From CALCHX01 sp035761165 (lineage in GTDB: Bacteria; Gemmatimonadota; Gemmatimonadetes; Gemmatimonadales; Gemmatimonadaceae), in contig DASTRO010000238.1 in the NCBI GenBank assembly GCA_035761165.1, positions 1 to 64,000 of the forward strand: 64,000 nt of DNA. Reading direction: 5' to 3'. The position numbers and the translations under genes are program-made. A model generated the notes under the pieces. That model worked only from the letters and a program-made list of their open reading frames with translations. It did not search any database and was not told the DNA's origin. Of this stretch, positions 33,456-41,600 are shown piece after piece (the stretch's first letter is position 1; every line of letters starts with the position of its first letter).

Positions 33456-35030
33456 ATGCCCGACGTCGTCGAACCCGCGCCCCTCGTCACGCCCGCAGGC
33501 GAGGGGGAGCCCGCCCCCGTGCTCGGTGCGCTTCCGCCGGTCCACCCCGCGGAGCGGCCGGCGACCGATCCGTCCGAGCGGGAGGTCGCTCGCTCCTTCC
33601 TCCGGGGAGTCGCGTGGACCGGCGTGCTGAAGCTGGCCGGCCAGCTCGTCGCGTGGTCGTCGACGGTGGTCGTGGCGCGGCTCCTCTCGCCCACGGACTA
33701 CGGAATCGTCGGGATGGCCACGATCTTCCTCGGGCTCCTTCAGGCGGTGAGCGAATTCGGCATCGGCACGGCGGTCGTCACGCGCCGGGAGATGCCGCGG
33801 GCGACGGCGGAGCAGCTGCACACGGTCTCGGTCCTGCTGGGCATCGTCGGCACGCTTGTCGGCATCATCTGCGCCCCGGCAGTCGCCTGGTTCTACCGGA
33901 GCAGGGAGCTGCCGGCGGTGCTGGCGGCGATGAGCTTCACTTTCCTCATCGCCTCCTTTCGCAGCGTGCCGTGGGCGCTCCTCCAGCGTGAGCTGCGCTT
34001 CAAGCGGCTCGCGGTCTACGACGCCGTGCAGGCCATCGCCCTGGCGGGTGCGAGCGTCGGCCTGGCAGCCGCCGGGTTCCGCTACTGGACGCTCGTGGCG
34101 GCCGCGCTGCTCAGCGCCACGCTCAGCTCCGCGATCGCGCTGTGGCTTCATCCCATCCGCTTCGCGCGCCCTCACCCGGGCCGGCTCCGCGGCGTGCTCC
34201 GCTTCGGGTCGGACGTCGTGCTGCAGCGGCTCGCCTGGTACGGGTACTCGAACTCGGACTTCCTGATTGCCGGCCGGATGCTGGGCAGCGCACAGCTGGG
34301 CGCGTACTCGTTGGCGTACGAGATCTCCCACATCCCGAGCAACAAGATCGGGGCGATGCTGTTCCAGCTGACGACGCCCGTCCTCGGCCGGCTGCAACAC
34401 GCGCACGATGCGCTGCGCCGGATGTTCCTGCGCGTGAACGAGGCGCTCCTCATCGTCGTCGGGCCGATGTGCGTCGGCATCGCGGTGGTCGCGCCCGACT
34501 TCGTGCCACTGGTACTCGGTGAGCAGTGGCGGTCGATGATCCTGCCGCTCCAGGTACTCAGCGCCTATGCCGCCGTCACGGTGCTGCTCACGGTTCCCAG
34601 CCAGACCCTGCTGGTGACCGGGCACGAGCGCTTCGGGACGCGCTACGCGTTCGCCCAGCTGCTCGTGATGCCGGTCGCCTTCCTGATCGGGGCACGCTGG
34701 GGGATCGGCGGCCTCGCCCTCGCCTGGCCGCTCGTCCATCCGGTGCTGGCTGCCGTCCTCCTCCGCAAGGTGCTGTCGGAGCTCCGGATCCCGTGGGCGG
34801 TGTTCATCCGCGATGTGGTCTGGCCGGGCGGGAGCTCGTGCGCGCTGATGGCGCTAGGCGTGTGGGCGGCTCGGCGCGCGGTACCACACCGCCCGACCTA
34901 CGGCGTGCTGGCGTGCGAGGTCGCGCTCGGCGCCGCGATCTACGTCGGGAGCCTGCTCCTGTTGCACGGACGCCAGGTTCGTGAGGCGGTGGACGCAATT
35001 CGATCGCTCCGCACCGGACCCGCTGCATGA
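33456..35030 (+). CDS. MOP-superfamily polysaccharide flippase (Wzx-like)
   Basis: 524 residues from ATG 33456. A soluble N-terminal tail of about 45 residues precedes the conserved opening FLRGVAWTGVLKLAGQLVAW and VVARLLSPTDYGIVGMATIFLGL, the hallmark of lipopolysaccharide-flippase-type MOP proteins. About twelve to fourteen helices follow, including YSNSDFLIAGRMLGSAQLGAYSLAYEI. It should move lipid-linked sugar units across the inner membrane. The window therefore holds both an ABC (Wzm/Wzt) and a flippase route for surface glycan export. The region 33-37 kb looks less GC-extreme than the rest, compatible with transfer, although I could not measure this. Confidence 0.9.
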   Translation: MPDVVEPAPLVTPAGEGEPAPVLGALPPVHPAERPATDPSEREVARSFLRGVAWTGVLKLAGQLVAWSSTVVVARLLSPTDYGIVGMATIFLGLLQAVSEFGIGTAVVTRREMPRATAEQLHTVSVLLGIVGTLVGIICAPAVAWFYRSRELPAVLAAMSFTFLIASFRSVPWALLQRELRFKRLAVYDAVQAIALAGASVGLAAAGFRYWTLVAAALLSATLSSAIALWLHPIRFARPHPGRLRGVLRFGSDVVLQRLAWYGYSNSDFLIAGRMLGSAQLGAYSLAYEISHIPSNKIGAMLFQLTTPVLGRLQHAHDALRRMFLRVNEALLIVVGPMCVGIAVVAPDFVPLVLGEQWRSMILPLQVLSAYAAVTVLLTVPSQTLLVTGHERFGTRYAFAQLLVMPVAFLIGARWGIGGLALAWPLVHPVLAAVLLRKVLSELRIPWAVFIRDVVWPGGSSCALMALGVWAARRAVPHRPTYGVLACEVALGAAIYVGSLLLLHGRQVREAVDAIRSLRTGPAA

Positions 35031-35311
35031 TGCACTCCGGCGGCCGGGAGTCGGTGAGCTATCGGCCGCCGACCGTGTGCCGTCCGCCGGTCGTCAGTCG
35101 TCCACTGGACGCCTGTGATGGCTGCCGACGCAGCGAGGCAAGCCGGCGGCCCCGATCGGCCGGCTCTGGACGCTCAACACCCGAATTCGTCGCGAGAGGC
35201 TGACGTCCAGACCACAGCCCGATCGCGCCCGGTCCATCCTGCCGATACTCGCCAACGGTGCTCTCTCTCGTCGGCGAGAGTCGCCAAGCCACGCACCACC
35301 CTCCCACACGC

Positions 35312-37159
35312 ATGCCCACCGCCTCTTCGGGCGCGCGCGCCGCGCTGCAGCTCACGCCCGACACCGGGCCGTCGTTCGCCATTCGATTCGCCTGGCCCGT
35401 GACCCCGTCCGGCTGGCGCGAGGATTTCCTCTTCGGGATCTGGCACCCGAATGCGTCGCTGAGCCTGGAGCTGGAGCCTTCGCCCGGGCCCCCGCCGGTC
35501 GTGGAGCGCGGCAGGAACTGGGCGGTCGTGAGCCGCGGACAGCTTGGGTCTCGCGATCGTGGACTGACGCACCGCTATCGCGCGCCCGGGAGTCCCGACG
35601 AGTCGATCGTCGCGTTCCGCGGCTACTTGCTGACGCCCTCGCTGCATTCGCTCTCGCCCAGCCACCAGATCACGCAATACTGGGGGCGGCCGGACCTGGC
35701 ACGGGAACACAATGGGACATTCACGACGGTCAGGATCACCCGCGAGGGCAGGCGCATCGAGCTGCTGACGGACGCATTCGGGATCTCCCCGCTGTACGTA
35801 CGCGAACGCCCGGACGGCATCGTGCTGTTTGCCACGAGCCCACGATTCCTGCGCGGCGAGGACGCTGGCGTGTCGCCCATCGCCGAGTCCGTGTTCATGC
35901 ATCGGCGATCTCTCTGTGCAGACGTCTCGCTGGTGCCCGAGGTCGAGCGCCTCCGCCCTGGTATCATCCTGCGATTCGAAGGAGGGAACTCGGAGGAGGT
36001 ACGCTGGTTCGACTTCGACTCCCTCCCCCAGGGCGATGCCCCACTGACCCGGGCTGGGGTCGAGCAGGTCGAGGAGAGCTTCCAGGCTGCGATGGCGCGC
36101 TGCATCGCGCTCATGCCAGGCACGACGCACCAGCTCCCGCTGAGCAGCGGCGATGACAGCCGTCGCATCCTGGCGTCGCTGATCGCTGCAGGCGAGACCT
36201 TTCGCGCATTGACGGTGCGGATCCTCCAAAAGGACAACCGCGACCTCGACGCACGTTTCGCCGCCGAGCTGGCCACGAGGTTCGGCTTCCAGCACCAGGT
36301 CTTCGAGTACCCCTCGCCGGAGGAGTACGCAGCGGACGATGGAGTCTGCCGCACCCTGTTCTCCGCCGAGCAGACCGAGCATACCTGGATCATGCCGCTC
36401 GTCCGCTCGCTCCCTTCCGGGCCCGCACTGCTCTTCGACGGCCTCGGCGGCGACGCGATCGGGAACACCGGCTTCATGGTTCCCGATATCCTTGCGATGA
36501 ACGGCGACGCGCAGCTGGGCGCGGTGGTACGACTCGCGATCCCGGGAGAGTGCAGCCGTGTGCTCCGTCCGGGGCGCTGGGCGCCGCTCGAAGCGGCCCG
36601 CGCGGCCGTGCGCGAGCAGCTCCGGTTCCTCGCGCCGGGACCGAACCGCCCGACCTACGCTTACCTCTTGCTTCGCGTGCGCCGCAATACGTCAGCGTGG
36701 TCGCAGCATCTCCTGCCGCCGGAGACGATCGCGGTCTATCCGTACCTCGACCTGGACTACGTACGTGCGGCGATGCAGTACGACCCGCTCGCCAAGATCG
36801 GCGAAACGCTCCAGCACCGCTGCCTGGAGCAGCATTGGCCGGACTACTTCGCGATCCCCAGCAGCCGCCGTGTCCCGGCAAGTATACCGCCGGGCGACCC
36901 GGCCATCCAATCGGCACTCGCGGTGGCACGTATCCGGCGCATGCAGCGCGATACACCGCTCCCAACGCTTGCCGGGCTCGCAGCCCGTCTCAGGCCTCGG
37001 ACGGCCGGAATTATGAGTGCTGCGATGATCTCGAACCGGGTTGCGCGCAGGTCCGGCTGGTGGCTCGAACCGCTACTCACACTCGCGGCAGCATCAACCG
37101 AACACCGGCCCTGCTGGGGGATCACCGCCGAGGAGCGCGACGCCACGGTCATGCGCTAA
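35312..37159 (+). CDS. Asparagine-synthase-like amidoligase (copy 3), altered PP-loop
   Basis: 615 residues from ATG 35312. The Ntn-like half is recognisable (LTDAFGISPLYVRERPDG, LFATSPRFL) but has no Cys2. The synthetase half carries SSGDDSRRILASLI at residues 278-291, where copies 1 and 2 have SGGxDSR; the first Gly is Ser and the variable residue is Asp. Downstream, LLFDGLGGDAIGNTGFM and YPYLDLDYVRA match the AsnB core. It probably still adenylates a carboxylate, but nucleotide binding may be changed. The gene follows the flippase by 281 nt on the same strand, with no gene in the gap. The substrate is unknown. Confidence 0.8.
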   Translation: MPTASSGARAALQLTPDTGPSFAIRFAWPVTPSGWREDFLFGIWHPNASLSLELEPSPGPPPVVERGRNWAVVSRGQLGSRDRGLTHRYRAPGSPDESIVAFRGYLLTPSLHSLSPSHQITQYWGRPDLAREHNGTFTTVRITREGRRIELLTDAFGISPLYVRERPDGIVLFATSPRFLRGEDAGVSPIAESVFMHRRSLCADVSLVPEVERLRPGIILRFEGGNSEEVRWFDFDSLPQGDAPLTRAGVEQVEESFQAAMARCIALMPGTTHQLPLSSGDDSRRILASLIAAGETFRALTVRILQKDNRDLDARFAAELATRFGFQHQVFEYPSPEEYAADDGVCRTLFSAEQTEHTWIMPLVRSLPSGPALLFDGLGGDAIGNTGFMVPDILAMNGDAQLGAVVRLAIPGECSRVLRPGRWAPLEAARAAVREQLRFLAPGPNRPTYAYLLLRVRRNTSAWSQHLLPPETIAVYPYLDLDYVRAAMQYDPLAKIGETLQHRCLEQHWPDYFAIPSSRRVPASIPPGDPAIQSALAVARIRRMQRDTPLPTLAGLAARLRPRTAGIMSAAMISNRVARRSGWWLEPLLTLAAASTEHRPCWGITAEERDATVMR

Positions 37160-37333
37160 CCGGAGTCCCGTGCGCTGCCCACACACGTCACCGCAGCGGC
37201 GGGGACGAAGGCCTCATCCTGCCCGACTGCCCCAGTCCGTGAGCAGCCCGCAACAGCCGCCCTCCCCAGCGGTGTACTGCTTCCGATTACTACGATGCCG
37301 ACGATGGCTCCGGTCCTGTCGGACGCTGCCTGA

Positions 37334-37540
37334 GTGCTCGTCTACATCGGTACGCTCAGCTACTCGCTCTATCTGTGGCAGCAGCCATTTCTCACCGGAT
37401 CGGGCCCGACCATTTGGTGGCAGCGCTGGCCTGCCAATCTACCTCTTGCAGTGATCTTCGCGCTTGGCAGCTACTATGCGGTCGAGCGACCGGCTCTGCG
37501 GTGGCGGGAGCGGCTCGAGCGCCGGCCCGCGCGCCGCCGC
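37334..37540 (+). pseudogene. C-terminal remnant of an acyltransferase-3 (OafA/YrhL-like) gene
   Basis: The frame from 37334 encodes VLVYIGTLSYSLYLWQQPFL and ALGSYYAVERPALRWRERL, the last two helices and the typical YxxxExP ending of sugar O-acyltransferases. An in-frame TGA sits directly before it, and no upstream part of the family's usual ~350-residue membrane domain is found in 37160-37333. After RWRERLERRP the frame runs into the sugar-transferase gene on the other strand. It is best read as debris of a deleted gene. The rest of 37160-37551 holds nothing recognisable. Confidence 0.65.
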
Positions 37541-37551
37541 CGCTCTCCCCC

Positions 37552-38328
37552 TCACCACCCCCCCTTCCGCCCCAGCACCACCGGGATCGTCCGCAGCAGG
37601 ATCTTCAGGTCCTGCCACACGCTCTGCCCGCGCACGTACTCCAGGTCGTACTGCACCTTCTGCCGCACGTCCTCCAGCGTCTCGTCGTACGAGCGGTTCA
37701 CCTGCGCCCAGCCGGTGAGCCCCGGCCGCACGCGGTGGCGCGCCTGATACGCGTGGATGTGCCGCCGCAGCTCCATGACGATCGTCGGCCGCTCCGGCCG
37801 TGGGCCGACGAGGTTCATGTCGCCGATGAGGACATTGAACAGCTGCGGCAGCTCGTCCAGCCGTGTGGCGCGGAGCACCCGCCCCACCGGCGTCACCCGC
37901 GGGTCGCCGCGCCGCGCCCACACCGCGCGCCCGTCCGCCTCGGCGTCCACCCGCATCGAGCGGAACTTGTAGATCCGGAAGGGGCGGCCGCCGTAGTCGT
38001 CGCTGCGGCGGCCGTCCGGGGTGTCGGACCGCCGGGCAGCGCGTCGGTCCCGGCGCACGCGCCGATCCAGCCCGACCCGCGTCTGCGTGTAGATCACCGG
38101 CCCGCGCGACGTCAGCTTGATCGCGAGGGCGACGAGGACGAAGAGCGGCGCCGTCAGCACGAGCAGGAGCAGCGCGAGCGCGACGTTGAGCACGCGGGCG
38201 GCGAGCTCCGAGCGCGGGGCTGGCGTCACCGTCACCGGCAGCAACAGCTCGTCGGGTGGGAGGACGTGCGGCTCGGCGTCGACGGCGGCCAGCTCCATCG
38301 ACGGCGGGTAGAGATGCTCCGCTTCCAC
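37552..38328 (-). CDS. Undecaprenyl-phosphate sugar-1-phosphate transferase (initiating, bac_transf family)
   Basis: 258 residues from GTG 38328. One membrane helix (LNVALALLLLVLTAPLFVLV) precedes the catalytic domain: SRGPVIYTQTRVGLDRR, IYKFRSMRVDAEAD, TRLDELPQLFNVLIGDMNLVGPRPERP and RPGLTGWAQVN. This is the compact monotopic type without the four-helix N-terminal domain of WbaP. It starts glycan assembly by moving a sugar-1-phosphate onto undecaprenyl phosphate. Between GLDRR and GGRPFRIYKFRSM there is an Arg/Asp-rich insertion of about 25 residues absent from most family members. Confidence 0.9.
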   Translation of the reverse strand: MEAEHLYPPSMELAAVDAEPHVLPPDELLLPVTVTPAPRSELAARVLNVALALLLLVLTAPLFVLVALAIKLTSRGPVIYTQTRVGLDRRVRRDRRAARRSDTPDGRRSDDYGGRPFRIYKFRSMRVDAEADGRAVWARRGDPRVTPVGRVLRATRLDELPQLFNVLIGDMNLVGPRPERPTIVMELRRHIHAYQARHRVRPGLTGWAQVNRSYDETLEDVRQKVQYDLEYVRGQSVWQDLKILLRTIPVVLGRKGGW

Positions 38329-38486
38329 GATGTGGCTCTCGGTGGTCGGGGTCGGTTGGCCGCCGGCAGGCGCCGGGGCGTGACGAGGGCCCGTGCGTCG
38401 GCGCGCGGGCTCCCACCGAGAGCATCGGCCGCTCCCCCCGCGGACATGAGCCCCGTACGCGGGCCAGTCGGCCCCGCCGCCCGGCG

Positions 38487-38515
38487 TTGAGATTTCCCGC
38501 GCCGGGCATTAGATA
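38487..38515 (+). promoter_or_regulatory. Sigma70-type promoter of the metH leader
   Basis: TTGAGA at 38487-38492, a 17-nt spacer and TAGATA at 38510-38515. Transcription should start near 38522, just before the leader hairpin GGCCGAAAGGCC and the riboswitch. This is the best promoter match noticed in the window. Confidence 0.6.
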
Positions 38516-38546
38516 GAGCTACGGCCGAAAGGCCCGACAACCGAAG

Positions 38547-38600
38547 TCCGTGGCGATTTCCGGCAAATTGCGGCCACGTTAAACACCCAGCTAAAGCGCC
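38547..38600 (+). promoter_or_regulatory. SAM-II-type riboswitch upstream of metH
   Basis: Elements in order: stem CGTGGC (38549-38554), loop starting GATTT and ending ATTGC, closing strand GCCACG (38573-38578), an A-rich linker TTAAAC, then AGCTAAA (38589-38595). This order and the GATTT / ATTGC / AGCTAAA sequences match the SAM-II pseudoknot family known from leaders of methionine biosynthesis genes. A hairpin with a GAAA loop (GGCC-GAAA-GGCC, 38523-38534) precedes it. The gene downstream is metH, so SAM should shut down synthesis of its own precursor. A SAM-I (S-box) reading was considered and fits less well. Confidence 0.72.
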
Positions 38601-38634
38601 CTGCCGCCCGGCGCTCAGCGCTCGGGCGCTTTTT
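38593..38634 (+). terminator. Intrinsic terminator following the SAM-II aptamer
   Basis: A perfect 9-bp stem pairs AAAGCGCCC (38593-38601) with GGGCGCTTT (38624-38632), and the T-run continues to 38634. It lies before the metH start, so it can only act as an attenuator. Its 5' arm overlaps the last bases of the AGCTAAA segment of the aptamer, linking ligand state to termination; the direction of the switch cannot be fixed by eye. Confidence 0.75.
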
Positions 38635-38676
38635 CGTTCCCGCTCCGCCGCCGGCGCCCTCTCCAGCCCGACGTCC

Positions 38677-41600
38677 ATGTCCGCTCCCGCCCCCGCCCCC
38701 GCCCCCGCTCCCGCCCCCACGCCCCTCTCCCGCGTGCCGTACGGCCGGCGCGCCTATCTCGACGCCCTCGAGCGGCGCGTGCTCGTCTTCGACGGGGCCA
38801 TGGGCACCAACATCCAGCGCCACCACCTCACCGCCGACGACTTCGGCGGCAAGGCGCTGGAGGGGTGCAACGACCATCTCGTCCTCACCCGGCCGGACGT
38901 CATCCAGGGGATCCACGAGAGCTTCCTCGCCGTGGGCTGCGACGTCGTCGAGACGTGCACCTTCCAGTCGACGCCGCGCCGCCTGGCGGAGTGGGGGATC
39001 GGCGAGAGGATGCACGAGCTCAACGTCCAGGCCGCCCGCCTCGCCCGCGCTGCCTGCGAGAAGTACGCGACCCCCGACCAGCCCCGCTTCGTCGCCGGCT
39101 CCATCGGGCCCACCGGCATGCTGCCGTCGAGCAGCGATCCCGCCCTCTCCGCCGTCACCTTCGCCGAGCTGAGCGAGGACTACTACCAGCAGGCGCGCGC
39201 GCTGGTCGAGGGCGGCGTGGACGTCCTGCTCGTCGAGACGGCGCAGGACATCCTCGAGGTGAAGGCCGCCCTGGCGGGCTTCGAGCGCCTCTTCGCGGAG
39301 CTCGGCTGGCGCGTGCCCGTGCAGGCGCAGGTGACGCTCGACACGAGCGGCCGCATGCTGCTCGGCACCGACGTGGCCAGCGCCATGACGACCCTCGAGG
39401 CGCTCGGCGTGGACGTCATCGGGCTCAACTGCTCCACCGGCCCGGAGCACATGCGCGAGCCGGTGCGCTACCTGGCCGAGCACGCGCGACTCCCGCTCTC
39501 CGTCATCCCCAACGCCGGCCTGCCGCTGAATACGGGCACCGGCGACGCGGTCTATCCGCTGGAGCCGGCGCCGATGGGGAAGCAGTTGGCGGAGTTCGTG
39601 GGGGAGTTCGGGGTGCGGGTGGTCGGGGGGTGCTGCGGGACGACGCCGGAGCATCTGAGCGCGATCGTCGGCGCCGTCCGCGAGGCGGAGGCGCGGCGAG
39701 CACCGGGCGCGACGCGGGGGGCCCCCCCCGAACCACATGATGCCACCCTCCGGCCGACCGAGCGGCATCCGAACGCCGCCGACCGCACCGGTTCCGCGCG
39801 CGGCGAGCCTCGCGTCTCCTCCGCCATGCGCGCCACCACCATCCGCCAGGTACCGGCGCCCCTGCTCGTCGGCGAGCGCGTGAACGCGCAGGGCTCGCGC
39901 AAGGTCAAGCGGCTCCTCCTCGCCGAGGACTACGAGGGGATCGCCGCGGTGGCGCGCGAGCAGGCGGAGAGCGGCGCCCACGTGCTCGACGTCTGCGTCG
40001 CCGTCACCGAGCGGGCCGACGAGGCCGACCAGATGGCGAGCGTCGTCAAGCTCCTCTCGCAGACCGTCGAGACGCCGCTCATGATCGACTCCACCGAGCC
40101 GGCGGTCATCGAGCGGGCGCTGGAGCACGTGCCGGGGCGCGCCATCATCAACTCCATCAACATGGAGAACGGGCGCCAGCGCATCGACGCCGTCGTGCCA
40201 CTGGCCAAGAAGCACGGCGCCGCGCTCGTCGCGCTCACCATCGACCAGGCGGGGATGGCGAAGACCGCCGAGCGGAAGCTCGAGGTGGCGCGCGCCATCC
40301 ACGACATCGTCGTCCACGAGTACGGGATGGCGTCGGAGGATCTCCTCTTCGACGCGCTCACCTTCACCCTCGCCACCGGCGACGCGGAGTGGGTGGACTC
40401 GGCGCACCAGACGATCGAGGGGATCCGCCGCATCAAGACGGAGCTCCCCGGGGTGCACACCATCCTCGGCGTGTCCAACGTCAGCTTCGGCCTGGCGCCG
40501 GAGGCGCGCGCCGTGCTCAACTCCGTCTTCCTGCACCACTGCGTGGAGGCGGGGCTCGACGCGGCCATCGTCAATCCCGCGCACGTGCGCCCCTACGCCG
40601 AGATCCCGGCCGAGGAGCGCGCGCTGGCCGACGACCTGGTGTTCAATCGCCGGCCGGACGCGCTGCAGCGGCTCATCGAGCACTTCGAGAGCCAGGGAGC
40701 AGGGAGCAGGAAGCAGGAAACGGAAGAGGATCCGACGGCGGCGATGACGCCGGACGAGGCGGTGCACTGGGCCATCGTCCATCGCAAGAAGGAGGGGATC
40801 GAGGAGCGGCTGGACCGTGCCGGCGTGCGCGAGCAGCCGGTGCGCGTGCTGAACGAGGTGCTGCTCCCGGCCATGAAGGAGGTGGGCGACAAGTTCGGCG
40901 CGGGTGAGCTGATCCTCCCCTTCGTGCTGCAGAGCGCGGAGGCGATGAAGCGCGCCGTGAAGCACCTGGAGCAGTTCCTGGAGCGTGCGGAGGGCTACAC
41001 CAAGGGCAAGGTCGTGCTCGCCACCGTCTACGGGGACGTGCACGACATCGGCAAGTCGCTCGTCAACACGATCCTCTCCAACAACGGCTACACCGTGTTC
41101 GACCTCGGCAAGCAGGTGCCGGTGAACACGATCATCGAGAAGGCGGTGGAGGTGGGCGCCGACGCCCTCGGCCTCTCGGCGCTGCTCGTCTCGACGAGCA
41201 AGCAGATGCCGCTCTGCGTGCAGGAGCTGGCGCGGCGCGGCATGGACGTGCCGGTGCTCATCGGCGGCGCGGCCATCAACCGCCGCTTCGGGCGTCGCGC
41301 GCTGTTCGTGGACGGCGAGCAGCCCTACGCGCCGGGCGTCTTCTACTGCAAGGACGCCTTCGAGGGGCTGGAGACGATGGACGTGCTGCAGGACGGCGAG
41401 CGACGCGCCGACTTCGTGGCGCGCCTGCTCGACGACGCGCGCCGGGACGTCTTCCTCAACACCACCGTCGGCAAGGACGTGCGCGCGGGCACCGAGGACG
41501 GCGCGCGCAGCGAGGTCCCGCCCGCGCCCGACATCCCGGCGCCCCCCTTCTGGGGCGTGCGGACGGTGCGCGACATCCCGCTCGACGAGGTGTTCGCGCT

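Noticed and set aside
38520..38600. SAM-I (S-box) or cobalamin riboswitch
   Set aside because: The leader sequence GGCCGAAAGGCCCGACAACC looks S-box-like at first, but the stem/loop order with GATTT, ATTGC and AGCTAAA fits SAM-II better. No B12-box sequence was seen.
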